Shown here one piece after another: positions 21,371 to 32,212 of a stretch of 64,000 nucleotides of DNA. The notes beneath the pieces are model-generated. The model was not told where the DNA came from, made no database searches, and saw nothing but the letters and a program-made list of their open reading frames with translations. The stretch comes from Sthenelais limicola. Lineage: Eukaryota; Annelida; Polychaeta; Phyllodocida; Sigalionidae. How positions within the stretch are numbered: position 1 is the first letter of the stretch; the number at the start of each line of letters is the position of its first letter. Location: positions 36,641,744 through 36,705,743 of the forward strand of contig OW804096.1 in NCBI GenBank assembly GCA_942159475.1. Direction: 5' to 3'. The position numbers and the translations under genes are program-made.

Positions 21371-23283
21371 CTACAAATGTAAATATTTGTTTGGATACAA
21401 TGTCACGACTGTAATTCATGCTAAATATTAAGTTAAATTATTTCGTACATGAGATTGTTCAATATAAATATTGGTGTTCTGACATGTAATCATAATGTGT
21501 GCACACATTGGCGAATTTCGGAGTGTATTGAGCTTTATTTTCAATTTTGTAGATAAGGTTTTAGTATATGCATGATTAAATTAGAGTAGCACGATGTTAT
21601 TGTCTTTGAGAATAACATATTGATTAGAAAATTGTCTCTGATTGCCAGGAGAGGTAGGCTTCATGGAGTTGTGGCCTGGGTCGGGCCTATACAGACTAGA
21701 GTGTTATTGTGCGATAAATGGCCGAAGTACAAGAGTGTCTGTTGATAAATATAGAGGAAGACAGATGTTTACACTTACCTCACTTTTAGTTCAATAAAGC
21801 AAAATACGAGACCTGCTCTTCATTACGTTTAACAAAATCTAGTATGGATGCCTTTGAAAATGATTATATTATATATTCCCCAGGACGCCTCCTCAAAAAG
21901 AAACCCAATTGCTTTGCGTGCATTCCAACAATATGATTCTGTAAATACCATCGTTTTGAGTAGAGTCATCAATACTTAAGATATCAATATCGACATTGTG
22001 TAGGCGCGTATAGGCTCTTCCTAGGATGTGATTAACACACCGACTATTCGTCCTAAGATAAAACATGATTATAAATATGTGGTTAGACATCACAATTTAA
22101 GGCATGTATCAGTCTACAGAGTGTCTCTTCCCATTCATGATTAAACTTTTGTGTGATCACGAGTTTTGAGTAGTGCTCTACTTGATTGGCACTTAGCCCA
22201 TAGTTCCTTATAGATATAACATTTAGATAAGCCTGAAATGTGAACAATTCATATTTAGGCTGCCATACAAACGTGTACTTGTATAAATTGTCGTTTTCCC
22301 ATTTTCTATTTTTACATGTGTGTCCGATCCTCCATTTCATTCCAGAGCTTCGGTATATATTACGTGGCGATTTCCTGACCTTCTCTGTCCTAGGTGGTTG
22401 TTATATTGTTATTCTTAGTATTGAGTTTCTGACTTATTTCTTTCTTAGATTTCTCTGTTTGTTATGTTTACATGTTCATCGCATTTCTCAGTGGTAGCCC
22501 TGAGCAAAGAAAGAAAGAAATGAGTTAGTTGTTTATTATACCTATCGCTGTATGCCAGCTCTGATACAATATACAATATCTCCATAATTATATATAAATA
22601 TTAAGAAGTAGTCATCCAATGTCTGATTAACATTAAACTAATGACTTCACACCATATGCTTAGACAGTTGCATACAGAAAACACGAGCAGCCCCAAACCT
22701 TCCAAAACTCAATAGTGAATAATATATGAATATGTACCCCACCGTCAGAGCCCCCACAACCATCTTAATTAGATTTTAGAATCTCATACTGAAAATTGCG
22801 CTGGATTAAACAATTTAAACGATCTTGCTAATTCATTATAATTCCTCGTGTGTTGAATGAAAGTGTTAATGTCCCAATGATATTTACCTTTGCATTATCA
22901 TTAGGCCTACTTTATTATCCAATCACATATTGCATCAGTTAAATCTAGATCTTTTTACCTGACGAAATAACCCTTGGTTCTTGCAATAGTAGACGTTTGT
23001 CCTGTTATTATTTCTCCTCCATAAAACAAACCAGCAGGTCACTACTCATGTCTTACTACGTATGTCAATTACTGTGCATGCTGGGATGGATTCAGTTCAA
23101 ACCTGCCATACAAATATTCCGCAACATTTTTATTGGAAATTGCAAGGATTATTTCACCAATTTCATAGCTCGTGGAAATGATCTATAAAAACAAATACAT
23201 GGTGGGAAAAATGAAGCCTTGTTTTAAGGAAATATGCAAAATGCCTGACTATTTGCATGAGACCACCATGAGACCACTGGGGT
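21371..23283. other. Intergenic, nothing recognised
   Basis: 5' flank of sushi gene 2 and further AT-rich DNA. Only short ORFs without family resemblance. Confidence 0.3.
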
Positions 23284-23343
23284 GTGTGTGTGGGGGGGGG
23301 GGGGCAGGAGGGGCGGCGGGGTGGGGGGGGGGGGGGGGGCGGG
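23284..23343 (+). repeat. GT repeat and G-runs, potential G-quadruplex
   Basis: A short GT run is followed by G tracts of up to 18 bases with single-base interruptions. Plus-strand G4 potential; homopolymer lengths may be unreliable. Confidence 0.6.
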
Positions 23344-23887
23344 GTGCTACAACTCCTTCCATCTCCCAGATCATGAGATGTCAGGCAAAACTCGCATTTT
23401 CTATTTTAACATTCTTCTGGTTTATTTGGGCCTAATGTCTGCGTTCTTGTAAGTGAAAAGAAATCTTTGCGCATCTTTAAGCTCTCAGTTATGAACAATA
23501 ATAGGCTAGGCCTAATTCCTCATATTGATAAAAATTATAATTTTTTCGTTTGTCGATGGCGACGTCCCCTGACGTGCGTCATGACTAGCGAGAATTAATT
23601 TCGCAAAAAACAGAGGAATGGGCAAGTTCATAACCACTCAAATGGTATAATATCTTCGTCAACCCATCAGGACCTGATATATTGAGACATTATGCTTCTA
23701 CCTGCTCGGTACAGTAAGACACTGACGTTATAATATTTCGAATCGACTGAAACTCGCTGAAAAACTTGAGACGTCGCCCTTGACGCGACCGTCACCTATT
23801 ATCGCTCACTCTCGAAGAACTTCTCAACACTAGAGATAAAATAATACTTAACTATCTACCTAAAGTCTAGCGAAGAATTAATCCTAC

Positions 23888-25909
23888 ATGGATCAAGCAA
23901 CATCTGTTACTAGCATGATCTCAGATCTATTCGGTTTTGATGCTAAATCGAATGATAAAATCATGACCTCCACGCCACTGGTCGCACATGGCGTAGCTCA
24001 GTCGCCCAAGCGGTCGCCTAACCCACAGTCGCCTAATGCTGAAATCATTTTCAAAATAGATGAGCTGAATGGTGATCTAAAAAAGACTGACTTACCATCT
24101 ATAGGTGACAAATCTGGTGGGGGTGATTTATATGTCTCCATGAATGATTCAGTAGGATATTCGAAAACTATTCCCCTCTCAGGACATGAGAATGATGCGC
24201 TGTCACAGTCGTCGAAGTCGTCGAAGTCTCCGTCAGCACTATCGCCTGCGGGGTCAATTCATGATCTCGATGAAATAATGCACATCCGTTCGCAGAATCT
24301 GAGTAAAATGAAAGATATTATTTCAAACATTGATGATGCAGCCGCCCTAGGTGACTCTTATACTATGCAGCGAGTTGACTCTACTAAAGATTCACCCAAA
24401 GTTTCACCTGACATCTGCTCTGACAGCGCACTGTCATCATTAGCCTCTCAGCTGTCACCTCTCATTGAAGCAGCTATCGAGAGAGGCCTTTCAGAATCCA
24501 ACAATAGCACCTCAATCCTTACAATTAACTCTAGTCTCACAGCCTTAAAAACAAATGTTAATCGACTAGAAACCACAATGGACAAACGTCTCTCTGCTTT
24601 AGAAAATCGTTTTGCATCTATTGAACGTTCGGCAAATAATGCAATCTCACCTGATACGTTGAAGACTAAGCTGCAGTCACTTCGTGCAGATGGGCTGACC
24701 GAATCTTTGAAGGTGACGACATCTCTTGATAGTTTAATGTCAATTACAGAATCCAAACTTGACTCACTTGCCAAGAAAACTTATGATGATGACTTCCCAC
24801 CTCAACATATGCCTCAACGGAACTGGTTTGAGAGGGGCCAAAGGGGTGGACCGCCTCGACACTGGGATCACCAGCCTCCCAGGCCGCCTACCATGCCACC
24901 GGGCCCGCCAACACGACAAACTCGGGCCGGTCCTCGCCAAGGTAATCGTAAGTTTATAGTGCTGGATAATATTACTGAGCTGACTGATGACGACATAGTT
25001 AATACAGTACACACCTTATGCAAAGAAGTGGACCCTGACTTTGATGTCAGTGATATAGTCGAGGCATATAGAATTGGTTTGCTAGAAGTTAGTATTATTA
25101 GATCTGTCTTCGTTAGATCTAAATCAGGAGATATTCTCTCGAAGCTGGTGAATAACGTTCCTCTCATCCGACGGACCGATACACGGTTCTCACGGCTTGA
25201 AGTAAATGAAAAAGGCCTGATAGTTCCTCCACATGAATACAATATCCTCAGGGACTGTCAGCAACTCTTACGACTTCATGATCACAAATCCGAGCATAGA
25301 GGCAGCCACATCGTGCTTACACAGGACCACGAGACCTCCTCGTACACGCCAAGGGACCTGAATCAACTGCCAGACAAATGCCGCCCGGAAGATGCTAGGT
25401 CGGTTGAAGTTGACAACGGCTCAGGTATTGGCTTTAAAAGCGAACACTCGTTTCTTTCCAACTTTTTTCCTGTTAATGCCCACTACAATGGAAATGATTA
25501 CAAGTCCGTAGAGCACGCCTTTCAGTTTGCCAAAGCAGTAGAACTAGGTCAGGCGGAAACAGCCGAGGGGATCCGGAATCTAACGAATCCCTATAGCATA
25601 AAACGTAAGGCTAAACTGGAGCTTACTTCTACTCCAGTCTGGAAGAAAAAAGAAAGAGATGTGCTGGAAGAGCTTATAAAACTGAAGTTTGATCAGAATC
25701 TCCCCCTCCAAGAAAAACTGAAAAATCTGCCGTACTCGGAGTTCTTCGAGATGACCTCCGATCGGAAATGAGCTTCCGGTTGGAACCTACCAAGAATCGT
25801 AGGCCCCGATGGTCGTTGTTCTCGATTGAACTCCCGTGACTTTACAGGCAAGAATCTGTGTGGTAAAATCATAGGAAAGCTTAAAGAAGAGCTCACTGGT
25901 CAGCGTTAA
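23888..25909 (+). pseudogene. Coiled-coil/RRM-like/NADAR protein, ORF1-like, with one in-frame TGA
   Basis: The open part runs 23888-25771 (627 residues) and the same frame continues to TAA 25907. The N-terminus is Ser-rich and disordered. A heptad-rich coiled coil spans about residues 205-250. A Pro/Arg-rich hinge (about 300-350) precedes an RRM-like domain (about 352-455) and a linker with V-N-E-K-G. The NADAR domain starts near residue 513, with F-K-S-E-H-S-F-L-S-N-F-F-P, the K-S-V-E-H-A-F-Q helix and E-F-F-E-M-T-S-D. The TGA at 25769 falls where NADAR proteins carry a conserved Trp, and sequence after it (A-S-G-W-N-L..., T-G-K-N-L-C-G-K-I) matches the family's C-terminal end. So one recent nonsense change truncates the domain. 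NADAR proteins act as YbiA-type N-glycosidases or remove ADP-ribose from guanine. The layout is shared with the ORF at 62187-63957. Confidence 0.72.
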
Positions 25910-25973
25910 TTCCCGCAGGTGCTAGTGATTACACTCTTTTCCAATTCATTGGCCTGCAATTGATTCTACGCAC

Positions 25974-26677
25974 ATGCTTCCCCATTATCACCCATGTAAA
26001 CATGGACTCGTCATAGGTGACTCCCGCACAAGATCACTCGGGCCCACTTTATTTCAACATCTAAATGGAGCTGCCAGATTGCATATTTCTTATAAACCTG
26101 GTGCAAGCATCCTCAGGCAGTCATGTTTGCCACTAATGACTTGCGTCACTTATCTCCGAATTACATCTATGTTACCGCGGGACTATGCAATTTGACTCTG
26201 AAAAATAGAGTCACCAAAGCTGTCTCCGTTCGCACCACTGACGCCTCTGACATGGAAACTTACCTGTTGGGGGACCTGAATGACTCGTATTCTCACATCG
26301 TACACCACTCCAACCATCAGGTGCACATATCTTTTGCTCCCATCACAGGTATGCACCTAAGCCTCTACAATAACAGAAGGGAGGTTAATGAAGGGACCCT
26401 GCAGAGGGAAGATGTTCCTATGCATCCATTGCAAGAGACATTTCACCAACAGATCGAGTCGGCCAACCTCATTATCAAAGAATTTAACTCATCTCATGAC
26501 ATTAACACTCCCTGGACTCAGAGACCGATACATAGGTATCATCCTAGCAACGCTACTTACACTCACAATTATGATCACCTTGATATTGACGGATGTCACC
26601 TTTCTGAATACCTGCAGAACTATTGGGCCAAAGCTTTAACTAATGCATATAAAAAGACAAAGGCTAAATATACTTAA
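25974..26677 (+). pseudogene. SGNH (GDSL-like) hydrolase ORF with a frameshift
   Basis: Block I (V-I-G-D-S-R-T-R-S-L) lies in the frame that opens at 25974. Block III (T-A-G-L-C-N-L-T) and block V (D-I-D-G-C-H-L-S) lie in the frame open from 26123 to TAA 26675. The catalytic Ser, Gly, Asn and Asp-x-x-His positions are therefore all present, but a frameshift near 26110-26125 separates the first from the rest. About 230 residues if read through. SGNH esterase domains occur in CR1/L2-type LINE ORF1 and in Ngaro elements, where their role is unclear. It starts 64 bases after the NADAR ORF in another frame, which suggests a bicistronic element. Confidence 0.6.
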
Positions 26678-27220
26678 TTTCTCAGTTTACATAATCTCTC
26701 TGGATTATGGGATGATGAAGTGAGTTGGGATTCACCTGGAGCCACTTGTTTTAGTACTCCTACTATTGACTCCCACCTCTCTTCCTCTCTTATCCAAATT
26801 GCTACTTATACAAATATATGAGATGTTAAATGTATCTTACTGATTGTATAGTGTTACCATACCTTAGTGGCGACCCTTGATATCTTGTCTTATTTTATTC
26901 TTATATATTTTTCTGGGTGTTAATTGTTGCAACCGATTTTACTCTGTCTTTGAGTGCTCAATTTAGCCAGGACTTCATCCATATTGCTGTGGTTTCAATA
27001 TTTGTAACTATTACTCTATACACTAGTCAAATTCTGACGAGTTTGAAGGTTGAGGAACAACTGGTCTTAGTACTCCTTCCCCTTCTCACTATTTCGGAAT
27101 ATTGATATATCATATGTGGTTTCGATATTTGTAACTGTTACTCTCTATACACTAGTCAAATTCTGACGGGTTTGAAGGTTGAGGAACAACTGGTCTTAGT
27201 ACTCCTTCCCCACCAAGAAA
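26678..27220 (+). repeat. 3' flank with a direct repeat (TTGAGGAACAACTGGTCTTAG unit)
   Basis: A unit of about 125 bp, from ATTTGTAACT to CTCCTTCCCC, occurs at about 26997-27083 and again at 27125-27211. Diverged relatives lie at 47500-47690. No ORF. Confidence 0.55.
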
Positions 27221-28390
27221 GCTGATATCAGCCCGATATCAGAATCTGATATCAGATCTGATATCAGATAGGCATGTCATTCTGATATCAGGCTGATATC
27301 AGGCTGATATCAGATTCCAATGAGCAAGAAATTTTTACAAACTAAAAAATATGCATGCAAAAAGGGGGTTTCAAGCTCTTCTGTTCAAAGTTTGCTGAAA
27401 TAGGAATTTTTAAAGATTATAGAATTTTTTTTATATCAGATTCTGATATCAGACTGATATCAGGCTGATATCAATTTCTGATATAAAAAAAAATTATCTG
27501 CAGATGCTTTGATTATCCTCTTATGTACCTAATTCAAGCTCTCCTTAAATATATTTCCCAAAATTCTTGCTGAAATAGGAACTTTTAAAGATTTTAGAAT
27601 TTTTACCATATCAGATCTGATATCAGGTGGATATCATTCTGATATCAATTTCTGATAAAAATGAAAGTATTTGCAGATGCTTTGATTGTCCTCTCATGTA
27701 CCTAATTCAAGCTCTCCTTAAATATATTTCCGATTTTTTTTTGGTGAAATAGGAATTTTTAAAGATTTTAGAATTTTTTCCATATCAGATCTGATATCAG
27801 ATGGATATCATTCTGATATCAATTTCTGATGAAAATGAAAGTATTTGTGGATACTTTGATTGTTCTCTTATGTACCTAATTCAAGCTCTCCTTAAATATA
27901 TTTCCCCAAATTCTTGCTGAAATAGGAATTTTTAAAGATTTTAGAATTTTTACCATATCAGATCTGATATCAGATAGATATCATTCTGATATCAATTTCT
28001 GATGAAAATGAAAGTATTTGTGGATGCTTTGATTATCCTCTTATGTAGCTAATTCAAGCTCTCCTTAAATATATTTCCCCAAATTCTTTGAATTTTCGAT
28101 CGGCCCTATATCAGATCTGATATTGACCCGATATCATGCCAATACTATTTCTGATATCAGTTTCTGATATTGACCCGATATCAGACGATATAATTTCTGA
28201 TATCAGATCTGATATCGAGTCGATATCAGACCAATACTATTTCTGATATCAGTTTCTGATATTGAGCCGATATCGTACCAATACTATTTCTGATATCAGT
28301 TCTGATATTGAGCCGATATCATACCAATACTATTTCTGATATCAGTTTCTGATATTGAGCCGATATCATACCAATACTATTTCTGATTTT
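27221..28390. repeat. GATATC-palindrome satellite, right-handed array 1
   Basis: The array is dominated by CTGATATCAG palindromes. Its left half (about 27390-28095) repeats with a period of about 174 bp: the block GATGCTTTGATT recurs at 27502, 27676, 27850 (diverged) and 28023. Its right half is a shorter-period array of ATTGAGCCGATATCATACC and CTATTTCTGATATCAG units. Non-coding. Confidence 0.85.
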
Positions 28391-28640
28391 GACCATTAAG
28401 TCAAAATAGTCGATTGTAAAGTAAAAAAAGTCAATTGTAGTCAGAATAATCTATTGTAAAGTCAGAAAAGTCTATTGTAAGTTGAAATAGTCAATTGTAA
28501 AGTCAAAATAGTCAATCGTAAACTCAGAAAAGTTTATCGTAAAGTTAAAATAGTCAATTGTTAAGTCAAAATAGTCAATCGTGTAGTCACAAAAGTTGAT
28601 CGTTAAGTCAAAATAGTTGATCGTAAAGTCAAAATATTGT
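28385..28640. repeat. GTCAATCGTAAA minisatellite, array 1
   Basis: Degenerate tandem units of AGTCAAAATAGTCAATCGTA (about 16-21 bp). Non-coding; ORFs across it (for example on the minus strand) are repeat artefacts. Confidence 0.75.
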
Positions 28641-28844
28641 ACCTAATTCATACAATTTATTTGTCTTAATAATAATTGCTAACTCTACCTTAATGTCTTC
28701 AGTCTTGTTTCTTGGACCATGGATTTCAATTACTTAATCAAACAATCCCACATACAACAATTCATGCTCTCCTTTAAAGAAAATCAGGAAAATGATATTA
28801 CAAAAGTTTGTCGGCTCAACATCAGAACCTGAATTTTCGATCGG

Positions 28845-29275
28845 CCCTATATCAGTTCTGATATTGAGCCGATATCATACCGATACTATTTCTGATATCA
28901 GTTTCTGATATTAAGCCGATATCATACCAATACTATTTCTGATATCAGTTTCTGATATTGAGCCGATATCATACCAATACTATTTCTGATATCAGATCTG
29001 ATATCGAGCCGATATCAGACCGATATCATTTCTTATATCAGTTTCTGATATTGAGCTGATATTATACCAATATTATTTCTGATATCAGTTCTGATATTGA
29101 GCCGATATCAGACCGATATCATTTCTGATATCAGTTCTGATATTGAGCCGATATCAGACCAATACTATTTCTGATATCAGTTTCTGATATTGAGCCGATA
29201 TCGTACCAATACTATTTCTGATATCAGTTCTGATATTGAGCCGATATCATACCAATACTATTTCTGATAACAATT
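28845..29275. repeat. GATATC-palindrome satellite, array 2
   Basis: Short-period units (about 44-48 bp) TTGAGCCGATATCATACC plus CTATTTCTGATATCAG, the same family as the right half of array 1. Preceded by the same sentence AATTTTCGATCGGCCCTATA as at 28092. Confidence 0.85.
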
Positions 29276-29740
29276 GTTAAGTCAAAATAGTCAATCGTAA
29301 AGTCAAAAATAGCCAATCGTAGTCAGAATAATCTATTGTAAAGTCAGAAAAGACTAATTTTTGAAAAGTCTATTGTAAAGTTGAAGTAGTCAATTGTTAA
29401 ATTAAGTGGAAATAGTCAATCGTCAGATATGTCAATCGAAAAGTCAAAATAATCAGTTGTAATGTCAAAAATTAAAAGTCAAACATAGAGTCAGAATAGT
29501 CAATCATAAAGTCAAAATAGTCAATCGTAAAGTCTGAAATGTTTATCGTAAAGTTGAAATAGTCAATTGTGAAGCCGAAATAGTCAATCGTAAAATTAGA
29601 AAAGTCAATCGTAAAGTAGAAAAGTCAATCATAAAGTCGGAATAGTCAATTGTAAAGTCACAACAGTTGATCGTAAAGTCAAAATAGTCAATCGTAAAGT
29701 CAAAATAGTCAATCGTAAAGTCAAAATAGTCAATCATAGG
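29275..29740. repeat. GTCAATCGTAAA minisatellite, array 2
   Basis: Second array of AGTCAAAATAGTCAATCGTA-type units, following GATATC array 2 just as array 1 follows GATATC array 1. The pair GATATC array plus GTCAATC array is thus itself duplicated. Confidence 0.75.
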
Positions 29741-29923
29741 AATGTTACTACAAGTAAAGAATATTATATTAGGGAAAACATATAAAATTCATTTTACATG
29801 CAGTTATTAAGGACTTCTCAGACCTACCAGAGCCCCCCCCCCCCCCCCCCAACAACCATATTACCTTTTCAGAAAATTATTTAATATAGACAATAATAAT
29901 AATTATTATAGAAATTATTATTA

Positions 29924-30417
29924 TGTGGTGTTATTGGGTTTCACTAGAGTTTATCTCTAGGTGCTGTCTGCTGTGGGTTAGTTCGGCCAATCTACCCCAG
30001 TGGGCAGTACTGGTCCGCAGTGACTTTTTAGTCTATGTATTAACTTTTACCTGTTGCATTTTACATATAACAGCAGTCCAGCTGTTGTTGCCAGAGTAAC
30101 GGCAACCTGGGTTAACCTTATTTTGCTAATGGTTATGAATGTTCTTGTTCTTGTAACTAGCATCTTGTTACTCTTATATTGGCTTGTACCATGTTTACTT
30201 AAACCTGCATGTTGCCTCAGACACCTGTGGTCAAGGGTCACCTAGCTGGCTAGGAGGCCCGAGATCCTCGGACTGAGGTAGGATTGTGTAAACTGACGCT
30301 CAGCTTGCAATTCCTCACGAGAATAAAACCCTTTGCGAACAGGTAGTGACTGCCTTTTGTTCCATTTGTTTTATACATCGGTAAGGTTAAGGGATACGAA
30401 CCTGCGAGATCACTACA
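29924..30417 (+). repeat. 5' LTR
   Basis: 494 bp, TG...CA ends, with an AATAAA signal at 30322. The second copy is at 38845-39338. Confidence 0.92.
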
Positions 30418-30419
30418 AT

Positions 30420-30432
30420 TGGTGCCGTGACC
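30420..30432 (+). promoter_or_regulatory. Primer-binding site
   Basis: TGGTGCCGTGACC begins two bases after the 5' LTR and starts with TGG, complementary to a tRNA 3' CCA end. Which tRNA is not identified. Confidence 0.65.
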
Positions 30433-30639
30433 AAACTTAACCAACCGGTTTTGTTAGCACTGAAGTGCTGAGTTCACTTGCTTGGACCTATTGCCATTCT
30501 TCATATATCTTTGAGATATAAGTATGCCAAACTTTGTGGTCCTGCAAGATTGCCTCTTCAGAGAAGAATCAAGATTTGTCTGGATTTTTCAATGCTGAAA
30601 AATCCTTGCATTGGCCCCTCTTGTGAATCTGGAATCTCG

Positions 30640-30935
30640 GATTTCAGATTCAGAATTTCTGATGGAATCTCTGATGGATTTCTGACGAATTTCTGATGGA
30701 TTTCTGATGGATTTCTGGCGGAATTCCAGACGGATTTCGGACGGAATTTCGGACGGAATTTCGGACAGATTTTCGGACGATTTTCGGACGATTTTCGGAC
30801 GGATTTTCGGACGGAATTTCGGACGAATTTCGGACGATTTTCGGACGAATTTCGGACGGATTTTCGGACGGAATTTCGGACGAATTTCGGACGGAATTTC
30901 GGACGGATTTTCGGATTCATGGAATTTCGGATTTC
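30640..30935 (+). repeat. TTTCGGACGGAA tandem repeat in the Gypsy leader/gag region
   Basis: About 25 degenerate units of 10-12 bp (TTTCTGATGGA grading into TTTCGGACGGAA) lie within the element upstream of the zinc knuckle. The repeat-derived reading frames on both strands (I-S-D-G / F-R-P-K-F type) are not credible genes. The array probably arose by slippage during reverse transcription. Confidence 0.8.
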
Positions 30936-31189
30936 GGAAAATCCTGTCCCAAGGGTGCAGGGCTTCAGGTATGAAGGAGCAATGGGATCAGAACTCACCT
31001 TTAGGTGTCAGTTACTGGCGTAGGAAGCTAATTTTGCCCCGAAGCTGGCAATAATTAGGAACTGGGATCCGAAGGATTCATGGAGTGGTTTTGGACAATA
31101 CTCTACGTACTCTGTGCCTAAGAATTTTTCTTAGGGGCTTAATCGACCAGGAGAAAGCTGCTTGGGTGAAGCTAAAACAGCCGTTTGAC

Positions 31190-31670
31190 CTTCTCCATGC
31201 TATTCTCTGGGCCGAAGTATGGGAAGTTTGGACTTAGTTCCTGCTGCTGCTCTACAAGCCGCCTTCATGGGTCCGAAGGCTGTAGCTATTCCATTGGAAA
31301 TAGCTGCAGCCGAAGCTTCCCAGTTGAAGAGACGCAGAAATGTGAACGCCAAAGAAAAGGCCATGGTTCAGGTCAGCTAGGCGCTAGCTTTGCAAGATTC
31401 TAACGATGATGATCAGTCCGAAGAACTTGGCAATGCCGTAGTGCAAGCTGTCCAGGCCTGGCATGGAAAGAATGAAAAGACTGGTTCCTTTGCTCGGCAG
31501 GTGATGACAACTGCTGGAGCTAAGGGTAAAGAACCTGGCAGGTTCAGAAGTGCTACTTCTGTAGTGATGAGGGACATTTCGCCTCGGCTTGTCCCAAGAA
31601 GGTAGCTCTTTTCGAACTCTTGAAGAAGGCAGACGCTTCTAAGGAGAAGCCTGCTACTTCGGGAAACTAG
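31190..31670 (+). pseudogene. Gypsy gag remnant with CCHC zinc knuckle
   Basis: Interrupted coding sequence. A zinc knuckle C-Y-F-C-S-D-E-G-H-F-A-S-A-C (CX2CX4HX4C) is encoded at 31551-31592 and continues to TAG 31668. Upstream gag-like sequence (Ala-rich helix, K-R-R-R-N-V-N-A-K-E-K) lies in a different frame and contains stops, so gag is broken by at least one frameshift and nonsense changes. The N-terminal capsid part is missing or replaced by the tandem repeat at 30640-30935. Confidence 0.6.
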
Positions 31671-31960
31671 GTTCGGCTCCTGAAGAAAGCGAGACGGGAG
31701 CCTCGGACAACACGCTTCTTAGTACCACAGTCCGCGAGGATCTTGGTAGTAGTCTAGAAACTGGGAAATCAGCCCAGGCACCGGTGTGTAAGATAGGGTT
31801 AAAGCTTAGCGACAAGAAGCTACCCGATCTGATAGCTGGAGGTCCTAGGCCGTTGCCGGACGGTGATTTTCTTCCTGAAAAGATTCAGGGATGCTCGGAC
31901 AAGAGCCCTGGCATGCGTTAGGGACAGGCCGAGTACCAAGCTGAGTCAGGTCAGGTTGTC

Positions 31961-32212
31961 TTGGTAGAAAAAGGCCAAGAGAAGTCTGCTCGGATTCAGA
32001 AAGTTTCTGTTCAACAGCTGGAAACTCTGGAGATTCCTTCCAAATTACTGGTGAGGGAGAGATGGTATGCCCCTGTAGGCATAGGTGGGGAAAATGGATT
32101 TTTCTTGGTATATCCGGGTGCTACAACAAGCTTGATTACCAAAAAAATTCTATATTTCCCTTCCACATGCGCCGCCTATGAATTCGGTGCGTATGGCGTG
32201 CTCGATGGGTAA
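31961..32212 (+). pseudogene. Gypsy protease N-terminal part, active-site Asp absent, frameshifted
   Basis: The segment ends in G-A-T-T-S-L-I, the conserved flank of the retropepsin D-T/S-G-A motif, but at 32110-32121 the sequence reads Y-P-G-A, so the catalytic Asp is not encoded. The frame then shifts near 32145, in a run of seven A's, into the pol ORF that opens at 32178. Both lesions argue for a non-functional protease. Confidence 0.6.

Larger units (their letters stand above)
23530..26700 (+). mobile_element. Element-like unit: NADAR-bearing ORF followed by SGNH-hydrolase ORF
   Basis: Two intronless plus-strand ORFs lie 64 bases apart without host-style exons. The first has the coiled coil plus RRM-like layout of LINE ORF1 proteins and a C-terminal NADAR domain. 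The second is an SGNH hydrolase, a domain otherwise known in CR1/L2 ORF1 and in Ngaro elements. No RT is present between these and the satellite at 27.2 kb, so this may be the 5' part of a retroelement that lost its RT, or a non-autonomous derivative. Boundaries are approximate; no terminal repeats or target duplication were found. Confidence 0.4.

Noticed and set aside
27221..29275. CRISPR-like array of regularly spaced repeats
   Set aside because: Spacers are themselves repetitive, the units are palindromic satellite, and the genome is eukaryotic.
29543..29737. Minus-strand ORF with repeated I-D-Y-F-D-F-T
   Set aside because: Artefact of the GTCAATCGTAAA minisatellite.
30558..31054. Long ORFs on both strands over the Gypsy leader
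   Set aside because: They are translations of the TTTCGGACGGAA tandem array, not genes.
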